Part shown: positions 35,207-44,052 of the stretch, one piece after another | Layout: every line of letters starts with the position of its first letter | Numbering within the stretch: position 1 is the first letter of the stretch | DNA from: Sporomusa ovata DSM 2662 | GTDB lineage: Bacteria; Bacillota; Negativicutes; Sporomusales; Sporomusaceae | DNA length: 64,000 nt | Assembly: GCF_000445445.1 (NCBI RefSeq) | Contig: NZ_ASXP01000002.1 | Span: 868,001 to 932,000, forward strand | Direction: 5' to 3' | Notes under the pieces: model-generated | Databases searched by the model: none | Told to the model about the DNA's origin: nothing | The model's input: the letters and a program-made list of their open reading frames with translations, nothing else | Translations under genes and position numbers: made by a program

Positions 35207-36502
35207 GTGAATAAAATAGAGTATCATGATAAAAACGTTGCCGCTTGGCCAAATGTTAGTAAAGCAAATTGGAATGATTGGCGATGGCAGATAAAAAACC
35301 GAATTACTTCTCTGGAGGATTTGAAAGCCATAGTCAATCTAACCCCAGACGAAGAACAAGGCATAAAGAATTGCTTAAACACTTTAAAAATGGCGATTAC
35401 ACCCTACTACGCTTCCTTGATGGATCCCCAAGACCCTGATTGTCCTATTAGAAAGCAAGCAATTCCTGTGACTTGGGAGCTGGATGAAGCTTCCTGTGAT
35501 TTAGAAGACCCTCTTTATGAAGATCTGGATTCACCTACGCCTGGTCTCACTCATCGCTATCCTGACCGCGTATTATTTCTAGTTACCAATCAATGTGCAA
35601 TGTATTGCCGTCATTGCACCAGAAGACGTATTGCCGGAACAACCGATCAGCCGCGTGCTCAGCATGAATTGGATGCGGCTATCGCATATATTGCAAAAAC
35701 GCCGGTTATACGTGACGTGCTAATTTCAGGAGGAGATGCGTTACTGCTAAACGATGATATAATTGAATATCTGCTCCAGCAGCTTCGTAAAATTCCTCAT
35801 GTGGAAATTATTCGTTTTGGAACACGTACGCCAGTTGTACTTCCGCAACGTATTACGCCGGAATTATGCAATATGCTTAGAAAGTATCATCCGGTATGGA
35901 TAAATACGCACTTTAACCACCCGAAAGAGGTAACGCCGGAAGCCATTGCAGTATGTGAGAGAATTGTTGATGCAGGCATTCCTTTAGGGAATCAATCGGT
36001 GTTGTTAAAAGGCGTGAATGATTGCCACTATATAATAAAAAAATTGATGCACTTGTTAGTTAAGATGAGAGTACGCCCGTATTATTTATATCAATGCGAT
36101 TTGTCAACAGGACTTGACCATTTTCGAACCTCTGTTGCAAAAGGAATTGAAATTATGGAACTATTAAGAGGACATACATCTGGTTATGCTGTGCCAACAT
36201 ATGTGGTAGATGCTCCTGGCGGTGGCGGAAAGATACCGGTAGGTCCTCAATATTTGCTGTCTATGTCAGACCAGAAAGTTATACTTCGCAACTATGAAGG
36301 GATAATATGCACATATACCGAGCCACTCGACAGGAACAGTGAATGTAAAGAGTGTAAGATTTGCGAAGAATACCGGGAGAAAAAACCAAAAACAGGATTA
36401 GGTAAACTGTTTGGCGACAAAAAACTAAGTCTGATTCCCAAAGATAATAACCGTGAGAAACGCCGGAAAAATTTTAACAACATAAATCAAGGTGAAAGTT
36501 AA
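35207..36502 (+). CDS. ablA: Lysine 2,3-aminomutase
   Basis: 431 residues. A radical-SAM, PLP-dependent enzyme converting L-lysine to beta-lysine. The [4Fe-4S] motif is Cys130-x3-Cys134-x2-Cys137 (CAMYCRHC) and the PLP lysine is in the PGGGGKIP segment. SGGDALLLND is another family motif. A cysteine-containing C-terminal part (ECKECKICEEY) matches the family's zinc-binding tail. Glutamate 2,3-aminomutase is a close relative, but the downstream acetyltransferase favours lysine. The GTG start overlaps its Shine-Dalgarno sequence (AAGGAGAGGTG). It is more AT-rich than the housekeeping genes nearby. Confidence 0.9.
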   Translation: MNKIEYHDKNVAAWPNVSKANWNDWRWQIKNRITSLEDLKAIVNLTPDEEQGIKNCLNTLKMAITPYYASLMDPQDPDCPIRKQAIPVTWELDEASCDLEDPLYEDLDSPTPGLTHRYPDRVLFLVTNQCAMYCRHCTRRRIAGTTDQPRAQHELDAAIAYIAKTPVIRDVLISGGDALLLNDDIIEYLLQQLRKIPHVEIIRFGTRTPVVLPQRITPELCNMLRKYHPVWINTHFNHPKEVTPEAIAVCERIVDAGIPLGNQSVLLKGVNDCHYIIKKLMHLLVKMRVRPYYLYQCDLSTGLDHFRTSVAKGIEIMELLRGHTSGYAVPTYVVDAPGGGGKIPVGPQYLLSMSDQKVILRNYEGIICTYTEPLDRNSECKECKICEEYREKKPKTGLGKLFGDKKLSLIPKDNNREKRRKNFNNINQGES

Positions 36503-37398
36503 TGACATTATGCAACATTAAAGTAGAACCAGGCGATGCAGTTAACATCGTTTCAAAATCACAAGGATACCATTATCATAAAAAAGACAATATGTTTTCA
36601 GTTGATATGTTTATAGATACGATTAATCATAGACTAAAAATAAAAAAATATAGCTGTTCAAATTACGATGATTTTGTCAATTATGTAGAGTATATCGCTG
36701 ATGCAAACAGTTTATCTAAAATTATTATGGTCGCTCAGGAATTCGATTGGGAAAAGTTGTTTGTGCGCGGCTTCGTACTGGAAGCGTTACATCCCACATT
36801 TTTTGCGGGATTGCCGGGTTTTCACATAGCTAAGTTTATGGAAAATAAAAGGCGAATCTCATTGCAATGGGATATAGAGGAAGACATAGTAAAACAAGTT
36901 CGCACCGCGCGACCTAATTTGAAGTCGCTCACTGATGAATATGAGATACGGTCGGCTACCCTAAATGACATTCCGGCACTTACGCAGTTATTTAACATTG
37001 TTTTTGCTACCTATCCTACACCGCTAAATGATGCTGAATATTTGCAGAAACTACTTGAAACCAATTCGGTTTTTAAACTGGTTGTCCATCATAAAGAAAT
37101 TGTTAGTGTGGCTTCTATTGATATTGATTATAACACCAAAAGTGCAGAACTTACTGATTGTGCAACACTACGGCAGTATGAGGGGCAAGGTCTAATGTCT
37201 CACCTTGTTGTTGCTCTTGAGAAGGAAGCCAAAAAACTTCAGCTCATAACCTTATATACGATAGCGAGGGCAGAATCTGTGGGCATTAATTTGGTATTTG
37301 CTCGCAATGGATATAACTACTACGGTCGTTTTGTTAATAATTGCAGTATCTGCGGAAAAATTGAAGATATGAATCTCTGGTCAAAGAGGGTTGAGTAG
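36502..37398 (+). CDS. ablB: Putative beta-lysine N-acetyltransferase
   Basis: 298 residues. The N-terminal half is specific to AblB proteins; the C-terminal half is a GNAT acetyltransferase (IRSATLNDIPALTQLFN, LTDCATLRQYEGQGLMSHLV for acetyl-CoA binding). It acetylates beta-lysine to N-epsilon-acetyl-beta-lysine, a compatible solute known from methanogens and some bacteria. The ATG shares one base with the ablA stop (TAATG), so the two are coupled. A strong terminator follows. Confidence 0.9.
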   Translation: MTLCNIKVEPGDAVNIVSKSQGYHYHKKDNMFSVDMFIDTINHRLKIKKYSCSNYDDFVNYVEYIADANSLSKIIMVAQEFDWEKLFVRGFVLEALHPTFFAGLPGFHIAKFMENKRRISLQWDIEEDIVKQVRTARPNLKSLTDEYEIRSATLNDIPALTQLFNIVFATYPTPLNDAEYLQKLLETNSVFKLVVHHKEIVSVASIDIDYNTKSAELTDCATLRQYEGQGLMSHLVVALEKEAKKLQLITLYTIARAESVGINLVFARNGYNYYGRFVNNCSICGKIEDMNLWSKRVE

Positions 37399-37437
37399 GA
37401 AAACCTAGTACAGCGAAAGTTGCTGTACTAGGTTTTC
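37399..37437. terminator. Bidirectional terminator between ablB and phoR
   Basis: A 16-bp perfect stem at 37399-37414/37422-37437 with TTTTC on one side and a complementary A-rich run on the other. It closes both ablAB and the converging phoR. Confidence 0.85.
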
Positions 37438-37511
37438 CTTATATTCTCTAACACAGTAACGGGTAAAATCAAAATATGGTGATAAGGGCGCACATCATGG
37501 ATAGTATTAAA

Positions 37512-39296
37512 TCATTTTTCAGTACCTGGGAGGGTTATCGTAAAGGTGGTTCCCACATCAATCTTGCTTTGAACCGTAATGTGGCCGCCTAGCATCTCGA
37601 CAATAAACTTTACAATAGCCAAACCAAGGCCGGTGCCGCCAGCCGAACGGGTGCGGGCTTTGTCTACCCGGTAAAACCGGTCAAAGATCAGAGGCAGGTC
37701 TTTAGCTGGGATACCAATGCCTGAATCCTGGACAGCAATGTGTATTTGATTATTTTTAGACCAGCAGGTAAGGATAATTTTTCCTGTTGCCGGCGTATAC
37801 TTAATGCTGTTTTCGAGTAAATTGACAATAACTTGTTTGAACCAGTCGGGATGAGCCAACGCAGTAAGGGGTGCTTGACTGTATTCTAGGGTAACTGTCT
37901 GGTTTTTTTGTTGCCAACGTGGTGCCATATCCTGCTTGACTGCAGTCAACACGGCGATAATATCAATTGGTTCTAGCTTGATTTGTTCGCGGTATTCCTG
38001 GGCATTTAAGCGGGCTAACTGGAGTAAATCCTGGATAAGGCGATGCATACGGTCAGATTCATTGTAGATAATGCGGACAAATTTTTCCCCTAGTTCAGGC
38101 TGCGCTAGTGCACCGTCAAGCAGGGATTCAGCAAAACCTTTGATGGCAGTAAGCGGCGTAGCTAGTTCATGTGAAGCGTTGGTAACAAAATCAGCTTGGC
38201 GGTCATGGATTTCCTGGAGGGTTGTTATATCATGAAAAACAGTTAATATGCCGGTAGAATCGTTCTCGGCACTGATGATGGGGGCCAGGAATACCTGAAA
38301 TACCCGTTTTCTGCCGTGAATATTTGTCTTTAGGTCAATAAGCTTGTTTTCTTGCAGCTGCAGAGTACCTTGGATTGCCTGGTCAAGCAGGCTATTGCCA
38401 ATAACCTGAATATTGTGCTGGCCCATCATTTGCTCGGTTATACCGAAAGTGGTTATTGCTGTTTTGTTGGCGGTTGTTACCTTGCCAAATCGGTCTAGCA
38501 GGATAACGGCATCACCCATATTCTGGAGGATGAGCTCCAGCTTATGCTTTTGGGCAATGATGTCATTGACTTTGTCTTCCAGACTGGAGGTTAGGTTGTT
38601 AAGGGCATGAGCTAAGATTTCCAACTCATCTCCTGTCTTGATAAATACCCGTTGATTGAGTTGACCTTGAGCGATTTTATTGGCAGTTTCAATTATTTCT
38701 TCAAGCGGACGGGTGTATTTATAGGCTAAGGCCAGACTAAAGGTGATAGCTACCAGGAAGGTCAGGCAACTGGTCGCCAAAAGCGCTGATAATATCTTGC
38801 GGTAGCCTGCATCAACATGATCAAGGGGCATGGCCACCCGGACAACTCCGGTAATCTCATCATGGTAAAAAACAGGTGTGGATACATAAAGTAAGGACTT
38901 GTCCTGGGTAGTGCTTGTCCGAATGCTGTTGCCATTATTGCCGATAAGTGCTGCAGCTATCTCAGACCGGTCCAGGTGGTTTTCCATGAGTTCTGGATTT
39001 TGCTGAGAGTCGGCAATGACAACGCCGGTAGTATCAACAATTGTGACCCGCAGGTCAATACGGGAACTGAGCTCCTTAATCTTTTCATCAATTTGCCCTT
39101 TTTGGATCGGGCCGGACATATCCCGGTAGATTAACTCTTCAATGATTCTAGCCTGGTTAAGCATGGCAGAATTGAGACTGGTAATATTGTGCTGGTAAAA
39201 AAACCATAGTATATAGCTGCCAAGCGCTACCAATGTAAAGAGAATGAGTGCTAAAAAGGATAAAACCAGCCGGTTGCGAAGGTTGCGGGTAAACAT
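37512..39296 (-). CDS. phoR: Phosphate-type sensor histidine kinase (PhoR/PnpS)
   Basis: 594 residues. TM1 (about 11-33), extracytoplasmic sensor, TM2 (about 170-192), HAMP, a PAS domain (about 250-360), HisKA with the phospho-His in NASHELATPLTAIKGF, and HATPase with N box NLLENSIKYTP, DSGIGIP and GGTGLGLAIVK. Most PhoR kinases have HELRTP; here Arg is Ala. It should phosphorylate PhoB when phosphate is scarce. AAGGAGGT precedes the ATG. It is divergent from pstS, so the shared intergenic region with its Pho box may serve both. Confidence 0.87.
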   Translation of the reverse strand: MFTRNLRNRLVLSFLALILFTLVALGSYILWFFYQHNITSLNSAMLNQARIIEELIYRDMSGPIQKGQIDEKIKELSSRIDLRVTIVDTTGVVIADSQQNPELMENHLDRSEIAAALIGNNGNSIRTSTTQDKSLLYVSTPVFYHDEITGVVRVAMPLDHVDAGYRKILSALLATSCLTFLVAITFSLALAYKYTRPLEEIIETANKIAQGQLNQRVFIKTGDELEILAHALNNLTSSLEDKVNDIIAQKHKLELILQNMGDAVILLDRFGKVTTANKTAITTFGITEQMMGQHNIQVIGNSLLDQAIQGTLQLQENKLIDLKTNIHGRKRVFQVFLAPIISAENDSTGILTVFHDITTLQEIHDRQADFVTNASHELATPLTAIKGFAESLLDGALAQPELGEKFVRIIYNESDRMHRLIQDLLQLARLNAQEYREQIKLEPIDIIAVLTAVKQDMAPRWQQKNQTVTLEYSQAPLTALAHPDWFKQVIVNLLENSIKYTPATGKIILTCWSKNNQIHIAVQDSGIGIPAKDLPLIFDRFYRVDKARTRSAGGTGLGLAIVKFIVEMLGGHITVQSKIDVGTTFTITLPGTEK

Positions 39297-39380
39297 ATAT
39301 GGAATACCTCCTTACAACAAAATTCGTTATCTATAGTACCATAATACCGTACTGGTGTCTGGAAACCAACTCGTTTTTCT

Positions 39381-39434
39381 TTAACATTCCCTTAACATTT
39401 CCTTAACACAATAACATGTAAAGTGAATTACAAT
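39381..39434 (+). promoter_or_regulatory. Pho box and promoter of pstS
   Basis: Three perfect TTAACA repeats at 39381, 39392 and 39403 (11-bp period), then TACAAT as -10 at 39429-39434, 20 bases after the last repeat. Confidence 0.85.
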
Positions 39435-39477
39435 GAATATATCAAATGTACAAACTTCGAGGAGGTCAATAATAACT

Positions 39478-40341
39478 ATGAAACTTTCTAAAAAAATGCT
39501 AACCGGTGCGTTGGCTATGGTGCTGGGAGTAAGCTTACTGACCGGCTGCGGTGGTCAAAAAGAGGCTCCTAAAGATGCAGGCGCAGCGCAGGCAGAATTA
39601 TCTGGTACGGTAACTGCTTCTGGTTCGACAGCTCTCTTACCGTTCTTAAAACCAGCTCAAGAAGAATTCCAGAAGAAAAATGCAAAAGTAACGGTTAATA
39701 TTGCCGGCGGTGGTTCGTTTACCGGTCAAAACCAGGTGGGTGCCGGTTCGGTGAATATTGGTAACTCTGATGTTCCCTTGCAAGATAGTCTTAAAGATAA
39801 AGGGCTTGTAGAAACCAAGCTTGTCGGTATTCCGTTTGTATTCATTGCCAACTCCGATGTTTCTGTTGACAATCTGACACAACAACAATACGCTGATATC
39901 CTTACAGGCAAAGTGACTAACTGGAACGAGGTTGGCGGCAAGGATCAAAGAATTACCCTTATCCACCGGGCCAAATCTTCCGGCTCACGTGGGGCCATTG
40001 CTGACATTGTGCTTAAAGGCGCAGCCTTTACCGATAATGCAGTTATTCAAGACTCCAACGGTGCTGTAAGGGCCGCCATTGCCAGTACTCCAGGTGCTAT
40101 TGGTTATGTTGATGCCGCTTATGCCGACCAGTCTGTAAAAGCTCTGGCCTACAATGGCGTTAAGTATAGTATTAATGACGTGATCAACGGCAACTATCCG
40201 GTATTTTCCTATGGCCGTATGTTTACCAAAGGTGAGCCCACTGGTGCAGTAAAAGCCTTCATTGATTATGCAACAAGCAAAGAATTCCAGGAGGCTTATG
40301 CTGAGAAAAACGGATTTGTACCGATTACCAAAATGAAGTAG
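39478..40341 (+). CDS. pstS: Phosphate-binding lipoprotein PstS
   Basis: 287 residues. A signal peptide with lipobox LLTGC precedes the periplasmic-binding fold: TVTASGSTALLPFLKPAQEEF (phosphate contact Ser/Thr), GSFTGQNQVGAGSVNIGNSD, and RAKSSGSRGAI, the typical second phosphate-binding loop. It captures phosphate for PstCA. ATG 39478 follows CGAGGAGGT; an in-frame upstream ATG at 39433 lies on the transcript's first bases and is rejected. A hairpin separates it from pstC. Confidence 0.95.
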   Translation: MKLSKKMLTGALAMVLGVSLLTGCGGQKEAPKDAGAAQAELSGTVTASGSTALLPFLKPAQEEFQKKNAKVTVNIAGGGSFTGQNQVGAGSVNIGNSDVPLQDSLKDKGLVETKLVGIPFVFIANSDVSVDNLTQQQYADILTGKVTNWNEVGGKDQRITLIHRAKSSGSRGAIADIVLKGAAFTDNAVIQDSNGAVRAAIASTPGAIGYVDAAYADQSVKALAYNGVKYSINDVINGNYPVFSYGRMFTKGEPTGAVKAFIDYATSKEFQEAYAEKNGFVPITKMK

Positions 40342-40373
40342 TTTGGTTAAAAAGAAACGGAATAGGTTGTAAC

Positions 40374-40407
40374 CAAGAGCCTTGGACCTTGTGGTTCAAG
40401 GCTCTTG
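40374..40407 (+). terminator. Hairpin between pstS and pstC (attenuator-like)
   Basis: A 13-bp stem with one G-U pair at 40374-40386/40395-40407, without a T tract. Likely to stabilise the pstS transcript or reduce read-through; a second Pho box follows within six bases. Confidence 0.65.
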
Positions 40408-40412
40408 CAAAC

Positions 40413-40467
40413 TTAACACAATCTTAACATTGCATTAACAAAAATGGAGAAGCTAGTGAAGTATAAT
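40413..40467 (+). promoter_or_regulatory. Pho box and promoter of pstC-pstA
   Basis: Three perfect TTAACA repeats at 40413, 40424 and 40435 (11-bp period), then TATAAT at 40462-40467, 21 bases after the last repeat. The transporter permeases therefore have their own Pho promoter. Confidence 0.85.
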
Positions 40468-40506
40468 TGAGAAAAGGACTATATTAGACAGGATGTGACT
40501 TTTCTG

Positions 40507-41400
40507 ATGGCAACAACTGCTGACAACCGGGAGCATCAACGAACTCTGCTATATGACCGGTATGTACGCTATCTATTTATTACCAGTGCTTTTCTTATGA
40601 CGGTAATTATTTTATCAATCATTGTATTCGTAGGACAGCAAGGGCTGGCCACCTTTAAAGAAATCAGTCCAATGGAATTTTTCCTATCCGCAAAATGGGA
40701 CCCGACAGAAAACCAATATGGTGCTTTGAGCTTTATTACCGGTTCGGTGTATGTAACCATAATGGCTGTATTGTTTGGTGCACCCCTGGGTTTGGCTGGA
40801 GCCATTTTTATGGCTAAGATTGCGCCAGAGTGGCTGCGGGAAATCATGCGTCCCGCCACGGATTTATATGTTGCTATTCCCTCGGTTGTATATGGCTATG
40901 TTGGCCTGACAGTACTAGTTCCTTTTATTCGTGAATTTTTCTATGTCAATACAGGATTTGGCTTATTTGCAGCTTCACTAATTCTAGCCATTATGATATT
41001 GCCGACAATTATCAGTATTTCCGAAGATGCCCTCAGGGCTGTGCCCAAGACCTTGGAAGAAGCTTCGCTGGCCTTGGGGGCTACTCGCTGGCAGACCATT
41101 GCTAAGGTGCTATTGCCTTCTGCACTGCCAGGAATTTTGACGGCTATTATTTTAGCTATGGCCAGAGCTATTGGGGAAACCATGGCAGTGCAAATGGTAA
41201 TTGGCAATACGCCGCAAATGGCAAAATCGCTGTTTACACCAACATCGACTCTTCCCAGTGAAATTGTTGTCGAAATGGGTAATACACCCTTTGGATCGGC
41301 CTGGGGGAATTCGCTATTCTTAATGGCGTTAGTTCTGCTAATTATATCGCTGGTAATGATTTTGCTTATTAGGCAGATTGCGGCAAGGAGGATGGCATAA
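40507..41400 (+). CDS. pstC: Phosphate ABC transporter permease PstC
   Basis: 297 residues with six helices. Features: ISPMEFFLSAKWDPTENQYG, PATDLYVAIPSVVYGYVGL and the EAA loop EEASLALGATRWQTIAKVLLP. ATG at 40507 is preferred over the in-frame GTG at 40495, which lies one base from the AGGA of the probable ribosome-binding site. The stop shares one base with the pstA start. Confidence 0.94.
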   Translation: MATTADNREHQRTLLYDRYVRYLFITSAFLMTVIILSIIVFVGQQGLATFKEISPMEFFLSAKWDPTENQYGALSFITGSVYVTIMAVLFGAPLGLAGAIFMAKIAPEWLREIMRPATDLYVAIPSVVYGYVGLTVLVPFIREFFYVNTGFGLFAASLILAIMILPTIISISEDALRAVPKTLEEASLALGATRWQTIAKVLLPSALPGILTAIILAMARAIGETMAVQMVIGNTPQMAKSLFTPTSTLPSEIVVEMGNTPFGSAWGNSLFLMALVLLIISLVMILLIRQIAARRMA

Positions 41401-42263
41401 TGTTGTCAGCACAAAGTCAGAATAAAATGGCAACCGCAATTATGTGGTTGGCGGGTATGCTTATTTTACTCATATTAGTTGCTTTTCTAGGCTACATGCT
41501 GATCAAAGGCTTACCGGTTCTGACCTGGGATTTTATCACAGGGCAATCTAGTGACATCAATGCCGGTGGTGGTGTTGGGGCGCAGTTATTCAATTCTTTC
41601 TATATACTCGGACTATCGATGCTATTTTCCCTTCCGGCGGCGGTGGGTGCGGGCATATATCTGGCCGAATATGCCGGTAATAACCGGCTGACAAATATGA
41701 TTCGCTTAAGTACGGAAAGCTTGGCAACAGTACCTTCGATTGTGCTGGCTTTGTTCGGGATGATTATCTTTGTTAATATGTTTGGCATGGGGTTTAGTAT
41801 CATTGGTGGTTCGCTTACCTTGATGCTGCTTAATCTGCCGGTGCTGGTACGGGTAACTGAAGAATCAATTCGTACTGTACCTGCGTATTATCGTGAAGCC
41901 AGTCTGGCACTGGGGGCAACCAAATGGCAGACTATCTGGCAGGTGGTACTGCCGAATGCTATGCCGGGAATCATTACCGGTATCACTCTGACGGCTGGCC
42001 GGGCGCTGGGGGAAACGGCTATTTTAATATTTACTGCCGGAACTACAGTATCACGCAGCATGCCTGATTTTAATGTTATGGCTGGCGGCGAAACATTGGC
42101 GGTGCATATGTGGTATGTTATGGCGGTTGGCCTTGTACCTGACCGGGTTGCAATAGCTGATGGTACTGGAGCATTGTTAATCATTACAATTTTGATTTTC
42201 AACCTGATGTTTACACTTCCCAGTAAATATATCCAGCGGAAAATGGCTGGCAGCGGTCAGTAA
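41400..42263 (+). CDS. pstA: Phosphate ABC transporter permease PstA
   Basis: 287 residues with six helices. Features: MLIKGLPVLTWDFITGQ, ESLATVPSIVLALFGMIIFV and the EAA loop REASLALGATKWQTIWQVVLP. It begins at the TAATG junction with pstC, so it is coupled. pstB, which would normally follow, is instead located 15 kb upstream; a terminator that includes the pstA stop codon ends the operon. Confidence 0.95.
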   Translation: MLSAQSQNKMATAIMWLAGMLILLILVAFLGYMLIKGLPVLTWDFITGQSSDINAGGGVGAQLFNSFYILGLSMLFSLPAAVGAGIYLAEYAGNNRLTNMIRLSTESLATVPSIVLALFGMIIFVNMFGMGFSIIGGSLTLMLLNLPVLVRVTEESIRTVPAYYREASLALGATKWQTIWQVVLPNAMPGIITGITLTAGRALGETAILIFTAGTTVSRSMPDFNVMAGGETLAVHMWYVMAVGLVPDRVAIADGTGALLIITILIFNLMFTLPSKYIQRKMAGSGQ

Positions 42264-42305
42264 CAAAAGAAGTCCTGAGCTTATAGCTCAGGACTTCTTT
42301 TGTTA
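42261..42305. terminator. Bidirectional terminator containing both convergent stop codons
   Basis: A perfect 21-bp stem at 42261-42281/42285-42305 with a TAT loop. The pstA stop (42261-42263) lies in the left arm, and the reverse gene's stop (42281-42283) spans the loop edge. Confidence 0.9.
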
Positions 42306-43879
42306 CTATCAGTATTTTCGAGTGGTTTTAGTTTTTTTGCTTTTGCTGCTGCTTTTTTTACTTTAGCCCAAGCTGTATCCCAGCTCTCTATGGCGGCGGT
42401 TGCTTTGGCTAATTGCCAACCGGTGATCAGACCGGCATCATGGTGGGTGAGGCGGCTGGCGGAGGCTTTTACAAGCTCTTGCAACAGCTGTGGAGTAAAG
42501 GCAGTATCCTGAATTTGGCCTAACAGATTTTGTAGTTGTTCCAACCGTTTGGTGAGTAAACGGGTATTGTCAGGCAGGATAGGTGCCAGCGATTCTACTG
42601 TATACCGAAGGCGCTTGCTGGCAATTCGCAGCTCGTGGGCGGCACTCAGGTCATTAATATCTAACTCATCGCCTTGTTTGAGAAAGCGGGCAAGCCAGTA
42701 GGTTAAGCGTTCCAGAACAAATTTTTTACAGGTTGGCTGCGGCTCAGTGGCAGCTTGGGCGGGGCAATTTTCGATAAATGACCATAAACCCAATAATACA
42801 GGTGTACATTGACCAGTGGCGATTTCGGTATAGAGGTTGGCTCTTGATGATTGGCATTTGTCAGCAACTAAGGCTGTCAAAGCAGATTTTCTTGCCTGCT
42901 GAGGAAGTGTAGTAGTTACAGCACAAGTTATTTCGTCCCAGATTAGACTAAATACATCAAGATCGCGAACATGAGCCAGTTTATAACTCCAGGCAGTGAG
43001 TTTGGTTTGCCAAGCGGTATATTCTTCGTTTGGCAGCAGCGGCTTGGCCAGCTGTACCAGGGCGCGTAGTCTACGAAAGGCTATGCGGAACTCGTGTACT
43101 TCTTCTATACCGTCAGGATTGGCTAAATAAGCTTGTTGGGCTCTGATTATTGCATGCAGGTGATAAATAATCATTTGACCAAGTACTTGCTGAGCTGGCT
43201 GGGACCCGCTGGATTTTTTCAAAGGAGAAGGGAGTGGGTTATCTTGTCCAAGTCCATCAGTTATGCCAGACAACATAGCTGCCCGGTATAGCTTGCTATC
43301 TTGCTCTGGTAATAGCGGAAACTCATCAGCTAAAGCCGCTCCCAGCCAAATCAAGGCTTGCGGCTGCCCGGATTTTAATTCCAGTTCAAGCTCCAACAGC
43401 TTCTGTTGTTTATCACCAGCTAAAATTTCACCATCATCTAACGCCAATTCAATCTTGCTGCCGTCTGGGGCAGTAAGATTCAGTATGTGGCGTTCAAACC
43501 GGGTGCGAAAAATTGGTTCGAGTGGCATTTCACCCACCGCCGCGGTTAGCCGGGCGCCGATATCGGTAAGCATAAAAGGCATAAGGGTGGGGAGCGGGTT
43601 GGCGACTTCCATATTGTATTCAGCGCGCTGGTGAAGTCCGCCGTCACTTGTACCATCAGCTTTAACAGTGGCTGTCCAATGGCTGTCTGCTAACCGTAAA
43701 CGGTAAGACAGGCGTGATTTCAGTAATCGCTGATCAGGAGTATCATAATAGGTGGTATCAAGCAATTGTTTGTAGACTGGCTGAGTTGACAGTTCCTTTA
43801 GCAAAGAGGAGTTGAGTAGGGTATTCAGGCAGGTGGGATCAGCTAGCCGCAATTTTAGTTCTGCTTCCGTGTTTGACAA
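42281..43879 (-). CDS. CYTH-CHAD protein (inorganic triphosphatase/polyphosphate-associated)
   Basis: 532 residues. The N-terminal CYTH (triphosphate tunnel) domain has the ExExK motif EAELKLR, RLSYRLRL, and paired acidic/basic strands up to about residue 200. The C-terminal CHAD domain (about 230-520) has the histidine/arginine-rich helices EVHEFRIAFRRLRALV and HELRIASKRLRYTVES that bind polyphosphate. The same architecture is found in E. coli YgiF, a triphosphatase. TTG 43879 is chosen because AAGGAGGTG lies eight bases upstream. Its place beside pstSCA agrees with a phosphate/polyphosphate role. Confidence 0.88.
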   Translation of the reverse strand: MSNTEAELKLRLADPTCLNTLLNSSLLKELSTQPVYKQLLDTTYYDTPDQRLLKSRLSYRLRLADSHWTATVKADGTSDGGLHQRAEYNMEVANPLPTLMPFMLTDIGARLTAAVGEMPLEPIFRTRFERHILNLTAPDGSKIELALDDGEILAGDKQQKLLELELELKSGQPQALIWLGAALADEFPLLPEQDSKLYRAAMLSGITDGLGQDNPLPSPLKKSSGSQPAQQVLGQMIIYHLHAIIRAQQAYLANPDGIEEVHEFRIAFRRLRALVQLAKPLLPNEEYTAWQTKLTAWSYKLAHVRDLDVFSLIWDEITCAVTTTLPQQARKSALTALVADKCQSSRANLYTEIATGQCTPVLLGLWSFIENCPAQAATEPQPTCKKFVLERLTYWLARFLKQGDELDINDLSAAHELRIASKRLRYTVESLAPILPDNTRLLTKRLEQLQNLLGQIQDTAFTPQLLQELVKASASRLTHHDAGLITGWQLAKATAAIESWDTAWAKVKKAAAKAKKLKPLENTDSNKRSPEL

Positions 43880-43945
43880 TGGAAATACACCTCCTTGAGC
43901 TGTTATGTATCTATTCGCCGTATAAAGCAAAACGCCTTTTATAAG

Positions 43946-43984
43946 AAACCGGTTCTTTTGACATAGTGTCAAAAGAACCGGTTT
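43946..43984 (-). terminator. Terminator after the glycosyltransferase gene
   Basis: A perfect 18-bp stem at 43946-43963/43967-43984 with a three-base loop, followed on the minus strand by TTTCTTAT. Confidence 0.8.
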
Positions 43985-44052
43985 TATGTACTTATTATGG
44001 TGTAAAAGCTGCTGACAGAAAAGGCAGTTAAAAGAAGTGTCACGCTGATAAG

